Assembly: GCF_003574315.2 (NCBI RefSeq) | Contig: NZ_AP025739.1 | Location: 5,084,001-5,148,000, forward strand | Source: Capsulimonas corticalis | Lineage (GTDB): Bacteria; Armatimonadota; Armatimonadia; Armatimonadales; Capsulimonadaceae | Direction: 5' to 3' | Length of the DNA stretch: 64,000 nucleotides | Shown here: one piece after another, positions 36,115 through 43,802 of the stretch | How positions within the stretch are numbered: position 1 is the stretch's first letter | How the letters are laid out: the number at the start of each line of letters is the position of its first letter | Position numbers and translations under genes: made by a program | The notes under the pieces: model-generated | Told to the model about the DNA's origin: nothing | The model's input: the letters and a program-made list of their open reading frames with translations, nothing else | Databases searched by the model: none

Positions 36115-36510
36115 ATGGCCGTTTATAAGAAGCACTTCACGGTGCAGGAGGCGCGCGCGCAGATTCCCGGCCTTCGGAAGCGACTGATCCGTATCCACGA
36201 TCTGCTCGCCGAGGCCCGCGCCGATCAAACGCACGAGGGCGTGATCGTGACCGCGATCCTGCGCGGCAACGGAAAAGGACCGATCCTGACCGGGGCCGGC
36301 TCCCGCAAGGAAGAAGCCCAGCGTATGATCGAAGCGATCGCCGAGGAAGGCATCCAGATCAAGGACTTGCAGACGGGGCTGGTCGATTTTCCGCACTTTT
36401 TAAACGGCGACACGGAGCACGAAGTGCTGCTTTGCTGGCGGCTGGACGAAGACACCATTGAGTACTGGCACGAGATCGACACCGGATTCGCCGGACGCAA
36501 TCCTCTCTAA
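36115..36510 (+). CDS. DUF2203 family protein
   Basis: 131 aa. The C-terminal signature of DUF2203 is clear: IKDLQTGLVDFPHFLNGD, then EVLLCWRLDED and IEYWHEIDTGFAGR. The N-terminal half is helical (FTVQEARAQIPGLRKRLIRI). The family is widespread in Actinobacteria, Firmicutes and relatives and has no established function. The last ~53 nt overlap the start region of queG in another frame. Between the two family halves there is an unusual Gly/Lys-rich insert (RGNGKGPILTGAG). Confidence 0.9.
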   Translation: MAVYKKHFTVQEARAQIPGLRKRLIRIHDLLAEARADQTHEGVIVTAILRGNGKGPILTGAGSRKEEAQRMIEAIAEEGIQIKDLQTGLVDFPHFLNGDTEHEVLLCWRLDEDTIEYWHEIDTGFAGRNPL

Positions 36511-37543
36511 CCTCATCCGAAGCCGAGCCGCCGAGCTCGGCTTCGCGCTTTGCGGCGTCTCCGCTGCGGCGCCTCCGCCGCACCATCGCCATTATCGGCA
36601 ATGGCTCGCCGAGGGCAGGGCGGGGGAGATGATGTACCTGCACCGCCAGGAGCCCAAACGCGGCGACCTGTCCGAAGTGCTGCCCGGCGTCCGCTCCGTG
36701 GTCAGTCTTGCCTGGAACTACTCCCCCGAAAACGGCCGTCCTTCCGCGCCTCCCCAGACCGAATACCTCACCGGCGCCGTCGCGCGCTACGCGCGCTTCG
36801 ACGATTACCATGACCTGATCTGGGCGCGCCTGCAATCCTTGCTGGACTCCATCCTCGCCGAGCGTCCAGACGCTCACGGCAAGCTCTACTGCGACACCGG
36901 CCCGGTCACCGAGCGCGATCTCGCCATGCGCGCGGGCCTTGGCTGGATCGGCAAGCACACCAATCTGATCTCACGCAAGCTTGGCAACTGGTTCTTCCTC
37001 GCCGAGCTTCTGCTGGACATCGATCTGCCGCCGGACGAGCCCGAAGTCCCGCACTGTGGCTCCTGCACGCGCTGCATCCCGGCATGCCCCACAGGCGCGA
37101 TCGTCGCGCCTTACACGCTCGACGCCCGCCGCTGCATCTCCTATTTGACCATCGAGCTCAAAGGATCCATTCCCGAAGAACTGCGCCCCTTGATCGGAAC
37201 ACGCATTTACGGATGTGATGAATGTCTGGCCGTTTGTCCCTGGAATAAATTCGCGCAAAGGTCTTCCGAACCCGCCGTGCGGCCCCGCGCGGATCTCACG
37301 GCTCCCGACCTTTTAGCCCTGCTGGCCCTGGACGACGCGGGCTTCAAAGAGAAATTTCGCAGCAGTCCCATCAAACGCGCCAAACGCCGGGGCCTGCTGC
37401 GCAACGTCTGCGTGGCGCTGGGCAACATCGGCGACATACGCGCGATCCCCGCGCTGACGACGGCTATGGAGAACGATCCAGAGCCTCTGGTGCGCGAACA
37501 CGCGGCCTGGGCTTTGGAAAGGATTGCGGAAGCAAACCCCTAA
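36458..37543 (+). CDS. queG: Epoxyqueuosine reductase QueG
   Basis: 361 aa. QueG is a cobalamin and 4Fe-4S enzyme that reduces epoxyqueuosine to queuosine in tRNA. The catalytic region YCDTGPVTERDLA and GLGWIGKH are present. Two ferredoxin-like cluster motifs follow: CGSCTRCIPACP and CDECLAVCP. A C-terminal HEAT-like extension (~310-361, ALGNIGDIRAIPALTTAM) is typical. The ATG at 36458 overlaps DUF2203 by 53 nt; a start closer to 36500 is possible. queD, another enzyme of the pathway, is at 53.4 kb. Confidence 0.94.
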   Translation: MSTGTRSTPDSPDAILSNLIRSRAAELGFALCGVSAAAPPPHHRHYRQWLAEGRAGEMMYLHRQEPKRGDLSEVLPGVRSVVSLAWNYSPENGRPSAPPQTEYLTGAVARYARFDDYHDLIWARLQSLLDSILAERPDAHGKLYCDTGPVTERDLAMRAGLGWIGKHTNLISRKLGNWFFLAELLLDIDLPPDEPEVPHCGSCTRCIPACPTGAIVAPYTLDARRCISYLTIELKGSIPEELRPLIGTRIYGCDECLAVCPWNKFAQRSSEPAVRPRADLTAPDLLALLALDDAGFKEKFRSSPIKRAKRRGLLRNVCVALGNIGDIRAIPALTTAMENDPEPLVREHAAWALERIAEANP

Positions 37544-37586
37544 ACGATTATCTCTGTCTAATCGATTAGATTTATGACATTCACGA

Positions 37587-37616
37587 TTGACTCTGTTGAA
37601 ACTTTTCGACTATAAT
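37587..37616 (+). promoter_or_regulatory. Promoter of transketolase
   Basis: TTGACT (37587-37592), 18-bp spacer, TATAAT (37611-37616). Predicted start near 37623, giving a ~51-nt leader with AAGGAG before the ATG. Confidence 0.7.
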
Positions 37617-37673
37617 GGCTCGGAACTGGTATATTTTACAGGCGCGCCTGCGGGCGGCCTCAAGGAGATTTTT

Positions 37674-39521
37674 ATGACCGATCAGATACAGGATTGGAAA
37701 GAGCTGGCTGCGCAGCTTCGCGTTGACAGCATCCGCTGCACCACGGCGGCCGGTTCGGGCCACCCGACTTCGTCCATGTCCGCTGCGGACCTGCTTTCCG
37801 TGCTCCTCGCCAAGTATCTGAAGTATGATTGGGATAACCCGAAGCATCCCAACAACGACCATTTGATCTTTAGCAAGGGCCATGCGTGCCCGCTGCTCTA
37901 CTCCGCCTATAAGGCCGTCGGCGCGATCACGGACCAGGAATTTCTGACCCTTCGCCAGCTCGGAAGCCGCCTGGAAGGCCACCCGAACCCGCACACGCTG
38001 CCGTGGGTAGACGTCGCGACGGGCTCGCTCGGCCAGGGACTTCCCATCGGCGTCGGCGTCGCCCTCGACGGCAAGTATGTCGATAAGCTTCCCTTCCGCG
38101 TCTGGGTGCTCCTGGGCGACAGCGAGATGGCGGAAGGCTCCGTGTGGGAGGCGTTCGACAAAGCGTCCTACTACAAGCTGAACAACCTGATCGCCATCAT
38201 CGATGTCAACCGCCTTGGACAGCGCGGCGAGACCGACCTGGGCTGGAACACCGATGCCTACGCCGCTCGCGCGACGGCCTTCGGCTGGCATGCGATCGTT
38301 CTGGACGGCCAGAGCGTCGAAGAAGTCGATGCGGCCTACGCTGAAGCATTGACGCAGACCGACAAGCCCACCGTCTTGATCGCGAAGACCAAGAAGGGCG
38401 CCGGCGTCTCGTTCCTCGCGGACCACGACGGCTGGCACGGCAAGGCGCTGAACGCCGATCAGGCGAAGGACGCCATTGCGGAGCTGGGCGGCGAGCGCCA
38501 CATTCTCATCAATGTCGCGAAGCCGGAAGAACTGAAGCCCGCCGCCGGCATCACCGAGCAGCCCCTGAAGCTTCCCGTCTACGAAGCGGGAACCAAGGAA
38601 GCCACGCGCAAGGCGTACGGCGACGCTCTGGTCGCGATCGGCGCGTCCCGCGCGGACGTGGTCGTTTTGGACGGCGAGGTCTCCAACTCCACGCACGCCG
38701 ATGAGTTCAAGAAGGCGTATCCCGATCGCTTCTTCGAGATGTTCATCGCCGAGCAGCAGCTCGTCTCCGCCGCCGCCGGTTTCGGCGTCCGCAAGAAGAA
38801 GGCGTTCGCCTCCACCTTCGCGGCGTTCTTCACCCGCGCTTACGATCAGGTCCGCATGGGCGCGATCTCGAACTCGACGATCAAGCTGGTCGGCTCCCAC
38901 GCCGGCGTCAGCATCGGCGAGGACGGCCCGTCCCAGATGGCTCTGGAAGACCTTGCGTCCTTCCGCGCCGTCTTCGGCAGCACGGTCCTGTACCCGAGCG
39001 ACGCCAACCAGACCGGCCACCTGGTCGATCTGCTCGCCGACCAGCCGGGCATCTCCTACATGCGCACCACGCGTGAGAAGACCCCGATCATCTACGCTCC
39101 CGATGAGAAGTTCCACATCGGCGGCAGCAAGGTCGTCAAGCAATCCGACAGCGATCAAGTGACCGTCGTCGGCGCCGGCATCACCCTGCACGAAGCCATC
39201 AAGGCGCACGCTACCCTGGCGGCCGAAGGCATCAACATCCGCGTCATCGACCTCTACTCGGTCAAGCCCGTGGACAAAGAAGGCCTGATCGCCGCCGCGT
39301 CCGCCACCGGCAACAAAGTCATCGTGGTCGAGGACCACTGGCCTGAAGGCGGCCTCGGCGACGCCGTTCTGGACGCCTTCGCGGACCTGGGTGACAAGTC
39401 CCCGGTCGTCGTCAAACTGGCCGTCCGCATCATGCCCGGCTCCGGCAAGCCGTTCGAACTCCTGAACGCCGCCGGTATCGACGCCGACCATATTGTCAAG
39501 GCCGTCAAAGAGCTGCTCTAA
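37674..39521 (+). CDS. tkt: Transketolase
   Basis: 615 aa, single-chain enzyme of the shorter (~620-residue) type rather than the ~660-residue E. coli type. Thiamine-diphosphate enzyme of the pentose phosphate pathway. N-terminal domain: GSGHPTSSMSAAD, FSKGHACPLLYS and the ThDP motif GDSEMAEG (148-155) closing with IIDVNR. The central Pyr domain has FIAEQQLVSAAAGF, and the region SHAGVSIGEDGPSQMALED is typical. The ATG at 37674 is preceded by AAGGAG. A perfect bidirectional terminator follows. Confidence 0.96.
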   Translation: MTDQIQDWKELAAQLRVDSIRCTTAAGSGHPTSSMSAADLLSVLLAKYLKYDWDNPKHPNNDHLIFSKGHACPLLYSAYKAVGAITDQEFLTLRQLGSRLEGHPNPHTLPWVDVATGSLGQGLPIGVGVALDGKYVDKLPFRVWVLLGDSEMAEGSVWEAFDKASYYKLNNLIAIIDVNRLGQRGETDLGWNTDAYAARATAFGWHAIVLDGQSVEEVDAAYAEALTQTDKPTVLIAKTKKGAGVSFLADHDGWHGKALNADQAKDAIAELGGERHILINVAKPEELKPAAGITEQPLKLPVYEAGTKEATRKAYGDALVAIGASRADVVVLDGEVSNSTHADEFKKAYPDRFFEMFIAEQQLVSAAAGFGVRKKKAFASTFAAFFTRAYDQVRMGAISNSTIKLVGSHAGVSIGEDGPSQMALEDLASFRAVFGSTVLYPSDANQTGHLVDLLADQPGISYMRTTREKTPIIYAPDEKFHIGGSKVVKQSDSDQVTVVGAGITLHEAIKAHATLAAEGINIRVIDLYSVKPVDKEGLIAAASATGNKVIVVEDHWPEGGLGDAVLDAFADLGDKSPVVVKLAVRIMPGSGKPFELLNAAGIDADHIVKAVKELL

Positions 39522-39532
39522 TCCGCTCACAT

Positions 39533-39568
39533 AAAAATCCCGCCGCGCACCCGCGCGGCGGGATTTTT
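39533..39568. terminator. Perfect bidirectional terminator after tkt
   Basis: A 16-bp perfect stem (39533-39548 with 39553-39568), loop ACCC, with an A-run on the left and a T-run on the right. It ends only 14 nt before the next ATG at 39583. Confidence 0.9.
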
Positions 39569-39582
39569 CCATATTCACTTCA

Positions 39583-40128
39583 ATGACAATTGTCCGCGCC
39601 CCTCAATCCATCATCGGCTATCACGGCTGCGACCTCGACATCGCCAATCGGTTGCTGAACGGCGAGCCGTTTCATAAATCAGCAAACGACTACGATTGGT
39701 TAGGTTCTGGGGTTTACTTCTGGGAATATGCGCCTTATCGGGCATGGGATTGGGCGCAAAAGCGATATGGTGATCAAGCGGCGGTTCTGCGTGCAGAGAT
39801 CGTGCTTGGCGATTGCTTAAATCTCTTAGATACTGACTATTTTTCCGACCTTGGATCAGTCTACAATAAGCTTGCCCACGCCTTTGCCAGTCAAGGAGTT
39901 GCTCTTCCATTCAATAGTCGAGGGGCTAATCGTCTGGATCGCATTGTCATTGATAAATTTTGCGAAGAGTACACACAGGGTGGCGGCGATTTTGATACCG
40001 TACGAAGTTGCTTTGCGGAAGGGGCTCCACTCTACGATGGCTCCAAAATCTTAAGTCTTACGCATACCCAAATCGCTGTGCGCAATGCGGGTTGTATTCA
40101 AGACTTAAAGCTGGTACACTTTGAATAA
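39583..40128 (+). CDS. Putative PARP-like ADP-ribosyltransferase
   Basis: 181 aa. I do not recognise a named family, but the order of motifs resembles the PARP/ART fold: Y13-H14-G15 in IIGYHGCD, followed by A..LL..GEPF, then NDYDWLGSGVYFWE with Y45 at the second signature position, then an A..WA helix. This matches H...G(I/V)YF of PARP-type enzymes. The third catalytic position is plausibly Q163 in THTQIAVRN (Glu in many active enzymes). GC content is visibly lower (about 45-48%) than neighbours, suggesting transfer. The ATG lies 14 nt after a terminator with no Shine-Dalgarno. A small basic gene follows 33 bp downstream. A toxin/effector role is an inference. Confidence 0.6.
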   Translation: MTIVRAPQSIIGYHGCDLDIANRLLNGEPFHKSANDYDWLGSGVYFWEYAPYRAWDWAQKRYGDQAAVLRAEIVLGDCLNLLDTDYFSDLGSVYNKLAHAFASQGVALPFNSRGANRLDRIVIDKFCEEYTQGGGDFDTVRSCFAEGAPLYDGSKILSLTHTQIAVRNAGCIQDLKLVHFE

Positions 40129-40161
40129 GATTATCTCTGGCTTTACGGGGAGAATGGAATC

Positions 40162-40410
40162 ATGGGATATCGAGGACGGATTGATGATCCTGGCGTAATG
40201 GAGGGCATTCTGGAAAGAATCCAGAATTTAACCCGAGAAGATTTACTTAAAATGCTGGCCCGGTACGACAACGAAAAGCCTGGTGACGTTATCTTGCCTG
40301 GCGTACCCCCGCGTTTTCCCAAAAACGATCAGCCGATTGTTCTTCAAATCGTCCCTCCGCGCGCGTCCCGCGCGAAGCGGCGAACGCCCAAACGTCAGAA
40401 GGCTGCGTAG
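40162..40410 (+). CDS. Small hypothetical protein paired with the PARP-like gene
   Basis: 82 aa, not recognised. The N-terminal half is predicted helical (MEGILERIQNLTREDLLKMLARYD). The C-terminus is strongly basic, ending RASRAKRRTPKRQKAA, as in nucleic-acid-binding tails. GGGGAG lies upstream of the ATG and the gap to the previous gene is only 33 bp, so the two are probably one transcript ending at the terminator 40440-40472. Size and position fit an antitoxin or immunity partner, but nothing in the sequence proves this. Confidence 0.6.
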   Translation: MGYRGRIDDPGVMEGILERIQNLTREDLLKMLARYDNEKPGDVILPGVPPRFPKNDQPIVLQIVPPRASRAKRRTPKRQKAA

Positions 40411-40439
40411 CTTCCTGAGACAAGATTTTGCATATCACA

Positions 40440-40472
40440 GCCTCGCAGCGTCTGCGAGGCTCTCTTCGTTTT
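40440..40472 (+). terminator. Terminator after the PARP-like module
   Basis: A 9-bp perfect stem GCCTCGCAG / CTGCGAGGC with loop CGT (40440-40460), followed by TCTCTTCGTTTT. It marks the 3' end of the two-gene unit. Confidence 0.8.
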
Positions 40473-40488
40473 AGATTGGATACACACA

Positions 40489-40830
40489 ATGACCCCAGAA
40501 GAAGAAGTCCTGGCCGCGAAACTCATCGCCGAGTACCAGGATTACCATCGCAGTGAACGCGAGCGGGAAGAAGAGAAGGGGATGTATATCCTCAATCGCG
40601 GTATGCGGGACGTACTTGGCGTGGAGCCGAAATTGGAGACGGACAGCATTATCTACATGGAATGCAAGTTCGTTCCCAACGGCGAAGAAGGCATCGCCAT
40701 CGAATATATCTGTACTGCTTGCGGCGCCGCGCACGTGTGGCCGGTGTATTCGAGCATGGATGTGGGAGCGTTTTTGATCCCCGAGCGCCGCGCGGAGATC
40801 GTGGCGGAATGCCCGATGCCGAAGGATTGA
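40489..40830 (+). CDS. Hypothetical 113-aa protein with CxxC pair
   Basis: Not recognised. The N-terminal 40 residues are a charged helix (EEEVLAAKLIAEYQDYHRS then EREREEEKG). The C-terminal half has YICTACGAAHVWPVYSS and a final AECPMP, so C-T-A-C plus a later His/Cys could bind one zinc. No membrane segment. It lies between the PARP-like module terminator and a convergent fatty acid hydroxylase. GC is intermediate. Confidence 0.6.
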   Translation: MTPEEEVLAAKLIAEYQDYHRSEREREEEKGMYILNRGMRDVLGVEPKLETDSIIYMECKFVPNGEEGIAIEYICTACGAAHVWPVYSSMDVGAFLIPERRAEIVAECPMPKD

Positions 40831-40856
40831 ACGGACTGCCCAAGTAGAGCGGCGGT

Positions 40857-41636
40857 CTAAGCGTCTACCTGTGTACGCCCTGGTTCGTCAGCGACCGTCG
40901 TGGGAGAGAGCAGGTCATGGATATTTCCTGCTTGATGTCTAGTGACAGGAGCCTGGAACGTATTTCCGATGACATCCAAAAAACTCAGAATTCCGGCGTA
41001 GTTCTTGTTTCGACATATGGGCGAATGGTGGAGGCGGTGCAGTCTTGGGCTGGCGATGATCTGGGAGAACCGGCCGTAGTGGATATTTAGATCGGAATGA
41101 AGCAGCACCGTGTAGATCCTCTCCAGGATCACCAATAACGCGATGGGTTTGAGATCGAGGCCGAGGATCATCGCCGGCAGATTGGCGCCGACGATGATGA
41201 GCAGGAAATCCACCGGGTGCTGGCGTGAAGCCGCGCTCCAGGTCATGTCAACGACAGTATGGTGAACGCGGTGATACTTCCATAGATACGGCAGCGTATG
41301 CGCCAAGCGGTGAAAGACGTAAACCCATATCTCGGCCATGAGGAGCGCCGCCGTCGCCTGAAGCCAAAAAGGCTGTTGTTTTACAAACAACAGCCATGGC
41401 GCAGGCAAAAACTGCTTCAAGAAGAAGGCGATCTCGTAAATAATTCCCGCTGCGATCCATAAGCCGAACGATTGATAGAACCAGAGAGCGGCGAGATCTT
41501 TGAACTTGGGTCGAACTGCTTTGTCGCCATCGAATAATTCCTCAAGCGGCCAGAAGATCAACGCGCACACAGCCACGAAGCAGAGGCCACTTACGCACAG
41601 ACCGATCATTTGCTGAAAAAATAAGTGCATCGGCAT
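40857..41636 (-). CDS. Fatty acid hydroxylase / sterol desaturase family membrane enzyme
   Basis: 259 aa, about five membrane helices. The di-iron histidine boxes are present: H109-RLA-H113, H122-RV-H125-H126, H180/H186 (LLHSDLNIH) and H200-RL-H203-H204. This matches the fatty acid hydroxylase superfamily (sterol desaturases, carotenoid hydroxylases, alkylglycerol monooxygenase-like). Substrate is not decidable. Just upstream (minus strand) is a 45-residue membrane protein gene. Inside the gene lies an 11-bp perfect inverted repeat (41371-41395). Confidence 0.92.
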   Translation of the reverse strand: MPMHLFFQQMIGLCVSGLCFVAVCALIFWPLEELFDGDKAVRPKFKDLAALWFYQSFGLWIAAGIIYEIAFFLKQFLPAPWLLFVKQQPFWLQATAALLMAEIWVYVFHRLAHTLPYLWKYHRVHHTVVDMTWSAASRQHPVDFLLIIVGANLPAMILGLDLKPIALLVILERIYTVLLHSDLNIHYGRFSQIIASPRLHRLHHSPICRNKNYAGILSFLDVIGNTFQAPVTRHQAGNIHDLLSPTTVADEPGRTQVDA

Positions 41637-41644
41637 GGCTCGGT

Positions 41645-41782
41645 TCAGTAGCCCGCGAGTGGTGAGCCAATATAGCGGTTAGTCGCTCCTCTAGCCATCA
41701 CATGGTAAGTTAAAGCAAACGCGATCAGTCCCAAAAGTGAGGCTCCAACCAATATCACAATGGTCCCTCGTTTATGTTTCAT
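41645..41782 (-). CDS. Small membrane protein (45 aa)
   Basis: Not recognised. A strong Shine-Dalgarno TAGGAGGT precedes the ATG at 41782 by 7 nt, which makes the gene credible despite its size. The product has basic residues MKHKRG, one hydrophobic helix (~8-28, TIVILVGASLLGLIAFALTY) and a short hydrophilic tail ending GSPLAGY. It is 8 bp upstream of the fatty acid hydroxylase on the same strand and may be co-expressed with it. Confidence 0.65.
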   Translation of the reverse strand: MKHKRGTIVILVGASLLGLIAFALTYHVMARGATNRYIGSPLAGY

Positions 41783-41846
41783 GAAGAAACCTCCTACGTC
41801 CCTATACGCCGTTTTACTGAAATTGGTTTCGGTCGCATCAAAAGTA

Positions 41847-42767
41847 TTATTGGTTATGAGACAGCGCATTTTGCGCATGCTCAAACTCGGCGTCAGTAAT
41901 CTCAAAGATGCTCCCATGCCGGGCGTTCGCGGGAAACGTAGCCTCGGGTAAAATCGTCCAGTTCAGAAGATCGTTGGAAATAGAGACGCCGTAGCCGTCT
42001 GCCATGCAGTAGTCGTAGGCGAGATGCCAGGGGGCGTTTGGGTTGGGGCGGTAGAGCGCGGGGCCTTCGGTGAGCTGGGGCGTGATGGCGTCGGTGAGGA
42101 CGGTGTAGGGGCCGCCCAGCGCGGGGGCGCTGGCGACGCGCATGAAGCGGTGTTCGCCGTGTTTGTAGCCGAATCGCTCGTCTTTGAAGATCATATACCA
42201 TTGGCCGTTGGCGGGGACGATGGTGGCGTCGATGATCGTGTAGCCGGCGTCCAGGAGGACAGTAGGCGGGGTGAAGGTCTGGAAGTCCGTGGTGCGGGAA
42301 CAGAAGATGCGGCTGTCGTCCCAGCCTTCGCTGCCGTAGGAGGATGACCAGAAGACAAAGTAGTTTCTCTGCGCTTCGTCGTAATGGAATTCGGGCGCCC
42401 AGGCGTTGCGCGCTCGCTCGTCGCCTTGGATGATAGGGATCGAGCGCTGATCCTCCCAGACGATCAGATCGCGCGAGCGGGCGTAGCCGATATCTCGGCG
42501 CGTGGCGCCGCCGGTCGAGAGCAAGTGAAACCAGCCGTCCAGTCCTTTGCGGATGAACGGATCGCGGATGATATATTGGTTCGCGATAGAGTTTAAGACA
42601 GGTTTGTTGTCGTTAAGCGGCGTCCAGATCACGCCGTCCTGGCTGTAGGCTAGATGGAGCGATTCGGCGGACATCGTTTCCTCTGTCAGCGGAACCGTTT
42701 CGATGCCGTTTGGGGTGACTTCCACGCGCCCGCCGTAGATCTGTCGAAAATAACTGAATATCCACAT
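41847..42767 (-). CDS. GH43-like five-bladed beta-propeller glycoside hydrolase (no signal peptide)
   Basis: 306 aa. The fold is suggested by repeated (Y/A)(Y/R)S.DL..W strands. The motifs follow the GH43/GH32-type order: D69 in YIIRDPFIRKG, the WAPEFHYDEAQRNYFVFW block (123-140, E126) and the late glutamate in LTEGPALYRPN. GH43 enzymes cleave arabinosides or xylosides, but the exact activity is open. No signal peptide is seen, so an intracellular role is likely. It lies just downstream of the WYL regulator gene (20-bp gap) on the same strand. Confidence 0.82.
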   Translation of the reverse strand: MWIFSYFRQIYGGRVEVTPNGIETVPLTEETMSAESLHLAYSQDGVIWTPLNDNKPVLNSIANQYIIRDPFIRKGLDGWFHLLSTGGATRRDIGYARSRDLIVWEDQRSIPIIQGDERARNAWAPEFHYDEAQRNYFVFWSSSYGSEGWDDSRIFCSRTTDFQTFTPPTVLLDAGYTIIDATIVPANGQWYMIFKDERFGYKHGEHRFMRVASAPALGGPYTVLTDAITPQLTEGPALYRPNPNAPWHLAYDYCMADGYGVSISNDLLNWTILPEATFPANARHGSIFEITDAEFEHAQNALSHNQ

Positions 42768-42787
42768 CTTGGTAAATTCTCGCTGCT

Positions 42788-43774
42788 TCAGATTAGTTTG
42801 ACGGTGCCTTCTTTCGGTGCATCGTAAATCCCCACCATCTTCCGCGCGGCGTCGGCGACGGCGACGCGTAGGGGCGCGGGCTCCAGCACTTCGGCTTGTT
42901 CGCCGAAGGAGAGCACCCAGTAGAGGATCTCTTGATAACCGGAGACGATGACGCGGAAGAGAACGGAGCCGTCGGGTTGTTTGTCGATGCGCTGAGTCGG
43001 GTGCCACTGGCCGCCGAGGATCCAGGAGGCGGTGCTGGGGGCGAAGCGGACGACGACTTCGGTGGGCTCGCCGCCGGCCTGGAGCTGCCAGCCTTTGGAC
43101 AGCCACTCCTGAAGGTCGAAGTCGGCGGGATAGCGGAAATGCAGCTTATCCTCGACGCGCAGCCATTTGATGCGGTCCAGGCCGAAGGTGCGGATGCCCT
43201 GACGCAGGTGGCAGAAGCCGACCATGTACCAGGCGCCGATCTTGAAAGTGAGGCCGTAAGGATCGACCCGGCGCTTGGAGGGCTCCATACGGCTGCGGGA
43301 GAAGTAGGTGATGTCCACGGGATTGTGGTGGATCATCGCGTTTTGGAGATCTTGGTAGACGCTGGCGGAGAACTCGCGCACGACCGGCTGGCTGACGGCG
43401 ACGCGGGCGTGGGCGCGGCGAATCTCGGCGGAGATGCGCTGCGGCAGAACCTGGTCGATCTTTTTGAGCGCGGTCGCGAGGGCGTCACGGTATCCGGCGC
43501 CGGCTTGCTCGGCGAAAGTGGAACCGGCGATGCGCAGGGCCAGGGCTTCGGGCGGGGTGAAGGAGGTCGGCAGGAACTTCATCTCGGCGAGGCCGAACTT
43601 GCCTTTTTTGCGCTTGATCTGCCCCCACTGGCGCAAAATGGCGATGTCCCGCTCAATGGTGGCGCGGGAGACATTGAACTTCGACTCCAGGTCGGCGGCG
43701 TCCCATTGCCAGGGCTCGCTGTCGATCAGCTGGAGGATCTGAATAAGACGATTGAATTGTTCTTCCAGTGTCAT
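42788..43774 (-). CDS. WYL-domain transcriptional regulator
   Basis: 328 aa. Order: N-terminal winged HTH (~20-62, FNVSRATIERDIAILRQWG), a linker, the WYL domain (~150-215, DPYGLTFKIGAWYMVGFCH) and a WCX C-terminal domain (~235-320). WYL regulators often respond to nucleotides or DNA damage, but some control metabolic genes. The downstream co-oriented gene is a GH43-like hydrolase, which may be its target by proximity; this is only an inference. Confidence 0.92.
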   Translation of the reverse strand: MTLEEQFNRLIQILQLIDSEPWQWDAADLESKFNVSRATIERDIAILRQWGQIKRKKGKFGLAEMKFLPTSFTPPEALALRIAGSTFAEQAGAGYRDALATALKKIDQVLPQRISAEIRRAHARVAVSQPVVREFSASVYQDLQNAMIHHNPVDITYFSRSRMEPSKRRVDPYGLTFKIGAWYMVGFCHLRQGIRTFGLDRIKWLRVEDKLHFRYPADFDLQEWLSKGWQLQAGGEPTEVVVRFAPSTASWILGGQWHPTQRIDKQPDGSVLFRVIVSGYQEILYWVLSFGEQAEVLEPAPLRVAVADAARKMVGIYDAPKEGTVKLI

Positions 43775-43802
43775 GGTGGTCGCTCAGTCGCCTTGGTCGG
43801 CG

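Noticed and set aside
37581-39578. 665-residue minus-strand open frame
   Set aside because: Antisense to the transketolase gene; it would have no promoter or Shine-Dalgarno.
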